From Clostridium sp. AM30-24 (GTDB lineage Bacteria; Bacillota; Clostridia; Lachnospirales; Lachnospiraceae), in contig NZ_QUJB01000013.1 of assembly GCF_003480435.1 (NCBI RefSeq), forward strand, positions 1 to 64,000: a DNA stretch of 64,000 bases, in the 5' to 3' direction. A model generated the notes under the pieces. That model was not told where the DNA came from, ran no database searches, and was given only the letters and a program-made list of their open reading frames with translations. The translations under genes were made by a program, and so were the position numbers. Numbering within the stretch: position 1 is the first letter of the stretch; the number at the start of each line of letters is the position of its first letter. Of the stretch, positions 26,959-35,091 are shown piece by piece.

Positions 26959-27825
26959 TTATTTCGTATGCATCGCAACACTCAGCGCCGCGATATCTCC
27001 GATCTTTTCTCCAAGTCCCGCAGGCAGGATCCTGCAGGCCTTCATGTTTCCGGGCAGTGCCTCTTTTTCAATGACGGCTTCCATGCCCGCTTTCATGTAC
27101 TCTCCGGCCCGCGCGTAGATGCTTCCGATGACGATCGCCTCCGGATTAAAGAGATCGATCAGGATCGCCAGAAGCTTTCCGAGGTTTTCGCCGATCTCGT
27201 TCCAGAGTGCCAGCGCCTCAGGATCACCTTCCGCCGCCCGTTTTCCGAGTTCTTTTGCAGTTCCTTTTCCGTACTGGGCGATCCCGCCGCCGCTCACATA
27301 TCCCTCAAAGGATCCGGCTTTTCCGTGACCGATATGTCCGGTCTCAAAGAGTCTTAAATGGCCTGTCTCGCCGGCCATTCCGGTACTTCCTTCATAGAGT
27401 CTCCCGTTTAAGATCAGTCCCGCGCCGATTCCCGTTCCGAAGGTGAGAAAGATCATGTTCTCCGTGCCTTTTCCGGCTCCGAACTTCCATTCCGCCACTG
27501 CGCAGGCATCCGCATCATTCTTTAGATATGCCGGAATCCCAAACGTTTCTGTGAGCATGTCCGTGATCGGTACTTCGTCCCAGCCCGGAAGGTTCGGCGG
27601 TCCTAAGATCACGCCCGTCTTACTGTTTAACGGTCCGCCGCAGCTGACACCAATGGAGGTTACATGCTCATTCATGAGCTCCGAAACGCCCTCAAAGATC
27701 TCTTTTAAGGTCTCGTCCTTCGTTTTCGTCGCGAATTTTTTCTTTTCGAGGATATTTCCTGCCGCGTCCCCACGGATCACCGATATCTTCGTTCCGCCGA
27801 TATCAATCCCTATGTATTCGTTCAT
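26959..27825 (-). CDS. ROK family sugar kinase
   Basis: 288 residues, ATG at 27825 with AGGAGG upstream. The ATP phosphate loop IGIDIGGTKISV, the sugar-binding LKNDADACAVAEW with the catalytic Asp, and GTGIGAGLILNG are intact. The zinc-binding CxCGxxGC of classical ROK proteins is missing: the segment GETGHLRLFETGHIGHGKAGS lacks all three cysteines, as in a known ROK subgroup. No helix-turn-helix domain is present, so it is a kinase and not a repressor. Placement before the importer recalls the E. coli allose operon with alsK. Glucose, mannose, allose or another hexose could be the substrate. Confidence 0.85.
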   Translation of the reverse strand: MNEYIGIDIGGTKISVIRGDAAGNILEKKKFATKTKDETLKEIFEGVSELMNEHVTSIGVSCGGPLNSKTGVILGPPNLPGWDEVPITDMLTETFGIPAYLKNDADACAVAEWKFGAGKGTENMIFLTFGTGIGAGLILNGRLYEGSTGMAGETGHLRLFETGHIGHGKAGSFEGYVSGGGIAQYGKGTAKELGKRAAEGDPEALALWNEIGENLGKLLAILIDLFNPEAIVIGSIYARAGEYMKAGMEAVIEKEALPGNMKACRILPAGLGEKIGDIAALSVAMHTK

Positions 27826-27845
27826 ATGATCCTCCTGTTAGTTCC

Positions 27846-27904
27846 ATCTTACATGAAAAATCTCCCCCCTAACAGAGGACAATCCTACGGTTATGGGGGA
27901 CAAT
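27846..27904 (-). promoter_or_regulatory. Predicted regulator-binding direct repeat and promoter of the ROK-importer operon
   Basis: GGACAAT occurs at 27877-27883 and 27898-27904 on the plus strand (ATTGTCC on the transcribed side), exactly 21 bp apart, the two-helical-turn spacing used by AraC-type activators. Between this and the ATG lies TAAGAT (27846-27851) as a possible -10 with no good -35, as expected for an activated promoter. A stem with TCCCCC/GGGGGA arms and a T-run overlaps the same bases, so termination of the upstream operon is an alternative reading. Confidence 0.45.
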
Positions 27905-27930
27905 ATTTTGATGTATACAACAGCCTGATC

Positions 27931-27967
27931 TTTCTTACGGTCAGCGCAACGGGGTGCACAGACCTGC
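27931..27967 (-). repeat. Intergenic repeat, copy 1
   Basis: Read on the minus strand, the element starts GCAGGTCTGTGCACC and ends TGCGCTGACCGTAAGAAA. It shares the exact 14-bp core TGCGCTGACCGTAA with copies at 57636-57673 and 62826-62863. It lies between the pseudo-ABC gene and the ROK kinase gene. Confidence 0.7.
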
Positions 27968-27996
27968 TATACAATGTTATTGCCAGAACGAGTGCT

Positions 27997-29448
27997 CTAC
28001 CTCACAATACGTTTGAACTCGCTCCTGTCATACGATGCCGCAACTTTCCCCTGTTCCACCACAAGCAGACGGTCGGAAATGTCCATGGTATCTGAGACGC
28101 TGGAGGTGATCATAAGGATCGCCGTTCCCTGCTTCTGGATCTCCCGCAGGGCATTTAAGATCTTCATTCTGCAGAACATATCTCCTTTCGCCAGCGGCTG
28201 GATGCAGATCATGACCCGCGGTCTGAGAAGATTCATCTTATGGTAAAGCAGCGCGAACTGGTCTTCCTGCGGGATATCCCGGACGCAGGGAGCATCGATC
28301 ACCGGCCCCACAAGCGGCAGATACTCCGAGTGGATGCTCTTATAGATCTTCCCCGGGATCAGGCTCTTCTTCAGCTTCCGGTCAAGAAGAAATGTCAGAT
28401 TCTCCATATAACTCATTTCCAGAAACAAAAGGCGGTTCACCCCGTCCGCCGGAATTACAGCGATCCCCTCATCCAGATAATTCCCTGCTTTTTTCTGCGT
28501 ATAAGTCACATGATCCACCGTGATCCATCCGGACTTACACCGCATTTTCCCGGTCATAAGGTCCATCATGTCCCCGGCGATCTTATTTTCCTTATCAAGG
28601 AGCGTCACACACTCCCCACGGTGTAAAATAAACCTCAGCCCGTTCAGATTTCCGGCCCCCACCGTGTGAAAATGCAGGATTCCGTCATCGTTCTCCTGTT
28701 CATTTTCCGTCGACAGGATCTTCCATTCCGACGTATAGGGCGCCATGTTCTCGTCCGTCATCTCATCCCGCTCAAAGACCTTGTAGATATACCCGTCAGA
28801 AAAAAGGGCCGTCCTGTCCGCGATCTTAAAGAGCTCCTGATGGTGGTTTCCGATATAGAGAACGGATATCCCCTCTTTCCGGATCTTTTTTAACATCCGC
28901 TGAAACTTATAAAGCTCATATTCACTCAGGTAGTTTGACGGATTGTCCACGATGACCAGATGGCAGCCGGATAACAGTGCTTTGCCGAGCTCCACAAAGC
29001 ACCGCTCCAGCTCCGAAAGGTTTTCCACCCGCTTATTGAGCTCGACCTCAAGTCCCTGTTCTCCCATAAACCGTACTGCCTGCTGAAAGATCACCTGTTC
29101 GTTGATAAAGTACTTTTTAAAACCTTCCCGCAGGATAAAAAGGTTGTCCACAACGCTTAAGCCCTGCACAAGATGGCTCTTCTGTTCGATGAGCGCCACC
29201 TTATTGGACTCCCCGCTGCTGTAAGAGTAGCTGTTTACGATCTTCCCGTCATACCAGACAGACCCCAGCGTGATCGGATCGTTCCGGCAGATCAGATCCA
29301 CCATCTCCTTCTGGCCTTTCCGGTTCCGCGCCACGAGACCAAAGATCTCACCGGCAAACATCTGGAACTCGAGATTATCTAAAAGCTGCTCCCCGTCCCG
29401 TTCCAGACTCACATGGGAAATTCTGAGAAGATCCTTTCTCACCGCCAT
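27997..29448 (-). CDS. Degenerate RbsA-like double ABC ATPase (pseudo-ATPase), two-component-associated
   Basis: 483 residues with the two-half RbsA layout but without catalytic motifs. In the Walker A position of half one, residues 40-48 read ARNRKGQKE instead of GENGAGKST, so the Lys and Ser/Thr are lost. Walker B reads VIVDNPS with Asn in place of the catalytic Glu. In half two the Walker A region reads LLDKENKIAG, the LSGGQ region IPQEDQ, and the Walker B region ICIQPL without Asp-Glu. The reading frame is intact and not decaying. The gene overlaps the histidine kinase gene by 10 bp. Inference: a non-hydrolysing partner that links sugar or transporter state to the kinase. A start at GTG 29442 is possible. 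Confidence 0.85.
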   Translation of the reverse strand: MAVRKDLLRISHVSLERDGEQLLDNLEFQMFAGEIFGLVARNRKGQKEMVDLICRNDPITLGSVWYDGKIVNSYSYSSGESNKVALIEQKSHLVQGLSVVDNLFILREGFKKYFINEQVIFQQAVRFMGEQGLEVELNKRVENLSELERCFVELGKALLSGCHLVIVDNPSNYLSEYELYKFQRMLKKIRKEGISVLYIGNHHQELFKIADRTALFSDGYIYKVFERDEMTDENMAPYTSEWKILSTENEQENDDGILHFHTVGAGNLNGLRFILHRGECVTLLDKENKIAGDMMDLMTGKMRCKSGWITVDHVTYTQKKAGNYLDEGIAVIPADGVNRLLFLEMSYMENLTFLLDRKLKKSLIPGKIYKSIHSEYLPLVGPVIDAPCVRDIPQEDQFALLYHKMNLLRPRVMICIQPLAKGDMFCRMKILNALREIQKQGTAILMITSSVSDTMDISDRLLVVEQGKVAASYDRSEFKRIVR

Positions 29449-30515
29449 CCCCCCTGCCTGTTTTCTTCCCGCACAAGAGGAAGCTCTACCACAACATCGG
29501 TTCCGACTTCCTCTTTGCTGTAGACATGGATGCCATATTCCTCGCCAAAAAGCAGTTTGATCCGTCGGTTGACGTTCACGACGGCGATTCCGCCTCTGGT
29601 CTGCTTTTTCTCCCCGTCTTTTTCCGGGTCGTCCGTCTCGTCGCCCAGGCGGCGCAGTTTTTCATTCAGTTCCTTTAACTTCGCGTCCGTCATTCCCTGT
29701 CCGTCATCGGAGATTCTGATATAAAGCCGTTCCTCGCTGGCACTAATGCGGATCACCAGGTGACCTTTTCCGATCTTCCTCTCGATTCCGTGGTAAATAG
29801 AGTTCTCAACGATGGGCTGCAGCGTCAGTTTTGGGAGCTTGCACTGCAGGAAATCCATCTCCGTAAACTCATCTTCCGGGTCCCGGTCATACTGGATCTT
29901 TAAGTCCAGCTTCGATCCGAAACGGAACTGCTGGATATAATAGTAATTTTCGATATTGGCCAGTTCGTCCTCCAGCGTCACAAGATTTTCCAGATCTGAG
30001 ATCGTGTACCGGAAAAAGGTCGCCAACGCCTCCGTCATCTCCGCGATACTGTCAAGCCCCGCAATCAGCGCCTCGCTTCGGATTCCCTCCAGTGTATTGT
30101 AGAGGAAATGTGGGTTGATCTGGTTCTGAAGTGCCAGATACTCCGCCTGTTTTTTCGAGATCGCGATCAGGTTGCTGCGGTCGATGATCTCGTTTAAGCG
30201 CAGGACTGCCTGCTCGCTCTCCGGTGAAAACGGATAGCGGACCTTGAACAGGTCTTCCATGACGTATCCCATGACAAACTGCTCGTATATCTTCCTCGTC
30301 TCCCTGTACGGCACAAGAACCAGGCGATGGACCGCTGCCGCCAGCATGAGAAAGAGTGCGGTAAAAAGCGTCGGTGCTGCAAGGGACCGCATCTCCCGGA
30401 TGTGCACAAGCCACATCTCCACGAGGACCGCCCCGATCAGCCCGGCCGCGAGAAGTGCGCACCATTTGATCCGGACTGACAGATAGTTTTTTTTATCGGT
30501 ATGTTTCTTTTCCAT
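29439..30515 (-). CDS. Sensor histidine kinase, YesM/LytS type, nearly without sensor domain
   Basis: About 358 residues. ATG 30515 shares one base with the TGA of the response regulator gene; a TTG one codon earlier is possible. Two membrane segments (about 18-38 and 49-69) enclose an outside loop of only about ten residues. A cytoplasmic linker follows, then the His_kinase domain with NQINPHFLYNTL (phospho-acceptor His) and a HATPase domain with PIVENSIYHGIE and ISDDGQGM. Usual YesM kinases carry a large extracellular Cache domain, which is absent here. The kinase must therefore sense through the membrane, the cytoplasm or a partner. It phosphorylates the YesN-type regulator encoded just upstream and overlaps the pseudo-ATPase gene downstream. 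Confidence 0.9.
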   Translation of the reverse strand: MEKKHTDKKNYLSVRIKWCALLAAGLIGAVLVEMWLVHIREMRSLAAPTLFTALFLMLAAAVHRLVLVPYRETRKIYEQFVMGYVMEDLFKVRYPFSPESEQAVLRLNEIIDRSNLIAISKKQAEYLALQNQINPHFLYNTLEGIRSEALIAGLDSIAEMTEALATFFRYTISDLENLVTLEDELANIENYYYIQQFRFGSKLDLKIQYDRDPEDEFTEMDFLQCKLPKLTLQPIVENSIYHGIERKIGKGHLVIRISASEERLYIRISDDGQGMTDAKLKELNEKLRRLGDETDDPEKDGEKKQTRGGIAVVNVNRRIKLLFGEEYGIHVYSKEEVGTDVVVELPLVREENRQGGWR

Positions 30516-32122
30516 CAAGAGTACAGCTTTCTGTATTCCTTGGGCTTTAGACCCGCGTATTTTGTAAAGGACTTCGTGAAATACCGCACGTCGCTGTAGC
30601 CGACCTTCCCGCAGATATCAGCCACCGTGTCGTTCGTCTCCTTTAAAAGCTTCTTCGCCATATCCATCCGGACCTTAGAAAGGTATTCCAGAAATGTTAT
30701 TCCCGTGTCTTTCTTGAATAACGTGCTAAGATAAGTAGGTGAGAGATCCGCGATCTGGCTTACCTCCTCCAGCGTCAGTGGTTCCCCGAAATGCTCTTCC
30801 ACATACTTTTTCACAAGACGGATCGGACGGTTCTCATCCTGGCGTTTTAATCTGGATGCCTTCTCATAAGAACTCGTGAGCCGTCTCGTCAGGTAATCGA
30901 AGAGCTCAGTGGCATCAGCACAGTTGTCGGCGCTGATGCTGAAATTTTCCATGAAATTCTCCTCCACCGGCAGGCGATATTTTTTCATAAAGAAGAGATA
31001 CTGGTTGCAGATCTCCTTTGTCATCTGCAGGATCTCATGACCGCTGATCTCCTTTGATGCCAGCATCTTTGTCTTTAAATAGATCAGTTCTTCCCGCAGG
31101 GCAAAAGGATCCAGACTCTCGAGCGTGTGGGAGATCCGGTCATTGAATTTCGCAAAGCTCTCACTGTCCGCGAAGGACTCTCCGCTGTCAATACTTCCTT
31201 CCATCAGCTTTCCGGTCCCGCCAAGCAAACGTTCCTCGATCAGGAGTCTGGCATTTTTTAAGGAAATCCCGATCTCTGAAAGACGCCCCACACCTTCTCC
31301 CAGTGCCATCGTCACAGCCAGATTTTTTAAGATATCTCCCTGGACTCTGATCTCAGAAAGCAGGGCTTTCATCTGTCTGCGGATCTGCATTCTGTCATCC
31401 GGATCATAATTCAGCAGGAAAAAATGGAACCCGTTTAACTCCGTCAATTCTGTTTCCATTACATACCCGTTTAAAAGCTTCCCTGCCGCAGCCTGCACTT
31501 TCTCCGCCATAAACCGGACATTCTTTTCCTCATCGCACACGCGTCCGTCAAGCTTTAAGATCGCAATACTGAATTCCCCCGGCTCAAGGTGATAGTGGAA
31601 TTCTCGGTTGATACGATCCAACGGCTGCGTCAGGACTTCTTTATTTCTTCTCCCCACAAGATCCTGCAAAAATGCCTGCCTGAGATTCTTCTCATCGCTC
31701 TGGATCGCCCGCTGTCTCTTTTCCTCCAGGCTTAACTGCTCTGTCTGCTCCTTAAAGTGAGCGCTGAGCCGTTTTAAGGTCTCCGTCAGTTCATCCTTCC
31801 GGATCGGTTTTAAAAGATACGCGTTTACCCCGTAGCGGATCGCCATCTGCGCGTATTCAAAATGGCGGTAACCGCTGATGATCACAAACTCTGTGTTCGG
31901 AGCTTCCTCTTTTCCCAACCGGATCAGGTCCAGCCCGTCATATCCCGGCATCCGGATATCCGTGATCACGATATCCGGGTGAAATTCTTTTATTTTTTCC
32001 AACGCCTCGATCCCGTTCTCGGCAACTGCGACAACCTCCATCCCAAGCGCGTCCCAGTCCACAAGCTTCTCGATCAGCTGGCACACCTTGCTCTCGTCGT
32101 CGGCGATCAGTACTCTCAGCAT
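30515..32122 (-). CDS. Response regulator with AraC-type DNA-binding domain (YesN-like)
   Basis: About 535 residues; ATG 32122 is preceded by AGGGGGGAA, while a TTG two codons earlier is less likely. The receiver domain (1-120) has the acidic pair D8-D9, phospho-acceptor D55 in IVITDIRMPG and Lys in YLLKPIRKDEL. A central region of about 280 residues has no named fold, as usual in long YesN proteins. The last 100 residues form two helix-turn-helix motifs of AraC type (LTLEEVSQIADLSPTYLS and ADICGKVGYSDVRYFTKSF). It should activate the downstream sugar operon; a 21-bp-spaced direct repeat near 27880 is a candidate site. Confidence 0.92.
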   Translation of the reverse strand: MLRVLIADDESKVCQLIEKLVDWDALGMEVVAVAENGIEALEKIKEFHPDIVITDIRMPGYDGLDLIRLGKEEAPNTEFVIISGYRHFEYAQMAIRYGVNAYLLKPIRKDELTETLKRLSAHFKEQTEQLSLEEKRQRAIQSDEKNLRQAFLQDLVGRRNKEVLTQPLDRINREFHYHLEPGEFSIAILKLDGRVCDEEKNVRFMAEKVQAAAGKLLNGYVMETELTELNGFHFFLLNYDPDDRMQIRRQMKALLSEIRVQGDILKNLAVTMALGEGVGRLSEIGISLKNARLLIEERLLGGTGKLMEGSIDSGESFADSESFAKFNDRISHTLESLDPFALREELIYLKTKMLASKEISGHEILQMTKEICNQYLFFMKKYRLPVEENFMENFSISADNCADATELFDYLTRRLTSSYEKASRLKRQDENRPIRLVKKYVEEHFGEPLTLEEVSQIADLSPTYLSTLFKKDTGITFLEYLSKVRMDMAKKLLKETNDTVADICGKVGYSDVRYFTKSFTKYAGLKPKEYRKLYS

Positions 32123-32163
32123 CCGCAATTCCCCCCTGTTTCCCCCGAAAGTAATATAATTTC

Positions 32164-32193
32164 ATTGTACCCCGCATGGGACATTTCCGTCAA
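32164..32193 (-). promoter_or_regulatory. Promoter of the two-component/pseudo-ABC operon
   Basis: TTGACG at 32188-32193 and TACAAT at 32164-32169 are spaced by 18 bp on the minus strand. The start near 32157 lies about 35 bases before the regulator ATG. Confidence 0.65.
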
Positions 32194-32244
32194 CCCATAT
32201 GAATTACTGCCCTTTGCGTTTTTGGTCAGACCTTTTATTTCCAC

Positions 32245-32273
32245 TTGACTTCCCCCACAACATCTGGTATATA
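32245..32273 (+). promoter_or_regulatory. Promoter of the ZTP riboswitch-pflB transcript
   Basis: TTGACT at 32245-32250 and TATATA at 32268-32273 are spaced by 17 bp. Transcription from about 32280 would begin exactly at the riboswitch. Confidence 0.8.
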
Positions 32274-32279
32274 TAGCTT

Positions 32280-32354
32280 ATACCGATCATATGACTGACG
32301 GATAAGTGGATAAACCACGTGAAGTATGATCGAAGAAAGCCGACCGTCTGGGCA
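32280..32354 (+). ncRNA. ZTP (pfl-motif) riboswitch upstream of pflB
   Basis: The layout fits the pfl/ZTP aptamer. P1 is CGATCAT (32284-32290) with ATGATCG (32326-32332), enclosing a GACTGACGG segment and a GTGG/CCAC hairpin. After an A-rich linker comes the conserved 3' domain GCCGACCGTCTGGGC (32339-32353). In known members ZMP/ZTP binding, a sign of folate (10-formyl-THF) shortage, favours read-through. The aptamer overlaps a terminator stem. The motif was named for its frequent place before pfl genes, as here; formate from PFL feeds one-carbon metabolism. Confidence 0.88.
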
Positions 32355-32384
32355 ATCATAGCGCAGACCGTGGGCTGTTTTTTT
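32339..32384 (+). terminator. Expression-platform terminator of the ZTP riboswitch
   Basis: The conserved 3' aptamer half (32339-32353) pairs with 32361-32375 over 15 positions, 12 of them Watson-Crick, with a 7-base loop, followed by TG and seven Ts (32378-32384). Because the same bases form the ligand-bound aptamer, ligand binding should prevent termination. Confidence 0.85.
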
Positions 32385-32500
32385 GCCCTTTTGTCTGATG
32401 GCGCATTCTGCGCCGCGCTGTGATTCTGTAACAGCTGAGATCTCCCTAAAGAGAAAATTTCCCATATGACGGATTTTGATAATGGTTCTCATTTAAAGTA

Positions 32501-32530
32501 TTGTTTTTTCCTGTCACGATCTGTTATAAT
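32501..32530 (+). promoter_or_regulatory. Possible second pflB promoter downstream of the riboswitch
   Basis: A consensus TATAAT at 32525-32530 with the extended -10 dinucleotide TG (32522-32523) and a partial -35 TTGTTT at 32501-32506, spacing 18 bp. A transcript from here would not contain the riboswitch. Confidence 0.55.
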
Positions 32531-32616
32531 GGCGAAGCATTTCTTCACAACCGAAGATTTCAGAATGATCCCTTTTTAACAATATGTAATAGTAATGGAA
32601 ACAAGGAGGAACCACC

Positions 32617-34920
32617 ATGTCTGAACAGAATACCAGAAACGGAAACGCTGATGTTTTCAAAAAAGCCTGGAGAGGATTCCAGGGCGCAAAATGGACCGAT
32701 GAGGTCAATGTCCGCGAATTCATCCAGAATAACTATACCCAGTACGACGGAACCGAGGATTTCCTTGCAGCTCCGACCGAAGCTACCGATAAACTCTGGG
32801 GACGTCTTCAGGAGCTCCAGAAAGAGGAACGTAAAAAAGGCGGTGTCTTAGAGTGCGAGACTGAGATCGTGTCCAGCCTGACCTCCTACGGCCCGGGCTA
32901 CATCGACGAAAGCTTAAAGGATCTCGAGACCATCGTCGGACTCCAGACAGACAAGCCGTTAAAGCGTGCCTTCATGCCTTACGGCGGAATCAAAATGGCT
33001 GAGGAAGCAGCCGAGACCTACGGATATAAGGTAAATGAGAAGTTCCACAAGATCTTCACGGAGTACCACAAGACACACAATCAGGCAGTCTTTGACGCTT
33101 ACACACCGGAGATGAAAGCTGCCCGCCACTGCCATATCGTAACCGGTCTTCCGGATACCTACGGCCGCGGACGTATCGTCGGTGACTACCGCCGCGTGGC
33201 CCTCTACGGTATCGACTTCCTGATCGAAGAAAAGAAGAAAGACCTGGATCTCTGTGGAAACGGCGCAATGTACGATGAGATCATCCGCCAGAGAGAGGAG
33301 ATTGCAGAGCAGATCCGTGCCTTAAAGGGTATGAAAGAGATGGCAAAGATCTACGGCTATGACATTTCCGCTCCGGCAACAAACGCAAAAGAGGCGATCC
33401 AGTGGCTTTATTTCGGCTATCTTGCCGCTGTTAAGACTCAGAACGGCGCAGCTATGAGTGTCGGACGTATCTCTACCTTTATCGATATCTACGTAAACCG
33501 TGACCTCGAGGAAGGTACACTTACCGAGTCCCAGGCACAGGAGCTGATCGACCATATGACCATGAAGTTCCGTATGGTGAAGTTCGCAAGAATCCCGTCC
33601 TACAACCAGCTCTTCTCCGGTGACCCGGTTTGGGCGACACTGGAGGTTGCAGGTCTCGGACAGGACGGACGTCACATGGTAACAAAGACAGACTTCCGTT
33701 TCCTCCATACTTTAGAGAACATGGGCCCGTCCCCGGAGCCGAACCTGACTGTACTTTACTCCTCCCGTCTCCCGGAGAACTTCAAAAAGTACGCGGCAAA
33801 GATCTCCGTTGATACATCCTCGATCCAGTATGAGAATGATGATGTGATGCGTCCGGTATGGGGCGATGACTACAGCATCTGCTGCTGCGTATCCGCTACC
33901 CAGACAGGTAAAGAGATGCAGTTCTTCGGAGCACGCGCAAACCTTGCGAAGTGCCTGCTCTACGCGATCAACGGCGGTAAAGACGAGAAGTACAAGACAA
34001 AGGACGGAAAGCCGATGCAGGCTGGTCCGGAGTACGCACCGATCACCTCCGAGTATCTTGATTATGACGAGGTGATGCATAAGTATGACCTGATGATGGA
34101 CTGGCTGGCAGGAATCTATGTAAACATCCTGAACCTGATCCAGTATATGCACGATAAATATTACTATGAGGCAGCCGAGATGGCTCTCATCGACACCGAC
34201 GTGCGCCGCACCTTCGCGACCGGTATCGCAGGCTTCTCCCACGTGGTAGACTCCCTCTCTGCGATCAAGTACGCAAAGGTAAAGGTTGTCCGCGACGAGA
34301 ACGGTATGGCGACAAGCTTCGTAACAGAGGGTGATTTCCCGCGTTACGGAAACGATGACGACCGTGCGGATGATATCGCAGTTTGGCTGTTAAAGACATT
34401 CTTAAAGAAGGTTAAGAAGTACCACACCTACAGAAATTCCGAGCCGACTACTTCGATCCTTACGATCACATCCAATGTGGTTTACGGTAAGGCAACAGGC
34501 GCTCTCCCGGATGGCCGTGCAGCGTTCACACCGTTCGCACCGGGCGCAACTCCGTCCTACGGCGCTGAGCAGAATGGTCTTCTCGCTTCCTTGAACTCCG
34601 TTGCAAAGCTTCCGTATGAGTACGCTCTCGACGGAATCTCCAACACTGAGACGATCGCTCCGGGTGCTCTCGGACATTCTGAGGACGAGAGAAAGAACAA
34701 CCTCGTTCATGTTCTCGACGGATACTTTGACCAGGGCGCTCATCACCTCAACGTGAATGTCTTCGGTCTTGATAAGTTAAAAGACGCGATGGAACATCCG
34801 GAGAAACCGGAGTATGCAAACTTCACGATCCGTGTTTCCGGTTATGCTGTTAAATTCATTGATCTGACAAGAGAGCAGCAGCTGGATGTCATTGCAAGAA
34901 CCTGCCACGAGGCGATGTAA
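32617..34920 (+). CDS. pflB: Formate C-acetyltransferase (pyruvate formate-lyase)
   Basis: 767 residues, the normal PFL length, with AAGGAGG before the ATG. It converts pyruvate and CoA to acetyl-CoA and formate in anaerobic cells. The catalytic cysteines lie in the run C422-C424 ([10 protein letters not shown]) and the radical glycine is G742 in RVSGYAV near the C-terminus, both intact. The long conserved segments [11 protein letters not shown] and GSPEPN-like [14 protein letters not shown] are typical of true PFL rather than glycerol dehydratase relatives. pflA follows in the same direction. Expression appears controlled by a ZTP riboswitch and possibly a second promoter. Codon use is strongly biased, as for a highly expressed gene. 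Confidence 0.97.
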   Translation: MSEQNTRNGNADVFKKAWRGFQGAKWTDEVNVREFIQNNYTQYDGTEDFLAAPTEATDKLWGRLQELQKEERKKGGVLECETEIVSSLTSYGPGYIDESLKDLETIVGLQTDKPLKRAFMPYGGIKMAEEAAETYGYKVNEKFHKIFTEYHKTHNQAVFDAYTPEMKAARHCHIVTGLPDTYGRGRIVGDYRRVALYGIDFLIEEKKKDLDLCGNGAMYDEIIRQREEIAEQIRALKGMKEMAKIYGYDISAPATNAKEAIQWLYFGYLAAVKTQNGAAMSVGRISTFIDIYVNRDLEEGTLTESQAQELIDHMTMKFRMVKFARIPSYNQLFSGDPVWATLEVAGLGQDGRHMVTKTDFRFLHTLENMGPSPEPNLTVLYSSRLPENFKKYAAKISVDTSSIQYENDDVMRPVWGDDYSICCCVSATQTGKEMQFFGARANLAKCLLYAINGGKDEKYKTKDGKPMQAGPEYAPITSEYLDYDEVMHKYDLMMDWLAGIYVNILNLIQYMHDKYYYEAAEMALIDTDVRRTFATGIAGFSHVVDSLSAIKYAKVKVVRDENGMATSFVTEGDFPRYGNDDDRADDIAVWLLKTFLKKVKKYHTYRNSEPTTSILTITSNVVYGKATGALPDGRAAFTPFAPGATPSYGAEQNGLLASLNSVAKLPYEYALDGISNTETIAPGALGHSEDERKNNLVHVLDGYFDQGAHHLNVNVFGLDKLKDAMEHPEKPEYANFTIRVSGYAVKFIDLTREQQLDVIARTCHEAM

Positions 34921-34937
34921 ATTTATTCATTTAAAAT

Positions 34938-34966
34938 CAGCCGGGAATGTTGTTTATTCCCGGCTG
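34938..34966 (+). terminator. Hairpin between pflB and pflA
   Basis: CAGCCGGGAAT and ATTCCCGGCTG make a perfect 11-bp stem with a 7-base loop 17 bp after the pflB stop. A T-run is not immediate (AGTCTAAATT follows; six Ts occur at about 34983). It may reduce pflA expression relative to pflB or protect the pflB mRNA end. Confidence 0.6.
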
Positions 34967-35091
34967 AGTCTAAATTATGCAGTTTTTTCTGGCTTGGCAT
35001 TGATATTTTAGTGTTTGCGCTTTTGCACCCCACTGCTCATTTTACCTTTATTTTTATCCCCGGCAGATTCCGGGAGAAGGGAAACTTTTAT

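Larger units (their letters stand above)
32123..32616. other. Divergent regulatory region between the response regulator gene and pflB
   Basis: About 490 bp without a gene. It contains a minus-strand promoter for the regulator (32164-32193) and a plus-strand promoter, ZTP riboswitch and terminator (32245-32384). Further plus-strand parts are a small GGCGCA/TGCGCC hairpin near 32400-32414, a second promoter (32501-32530) and the pflB ribosome binding site AAGGAGG near 32603. Confidence 0.75.
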
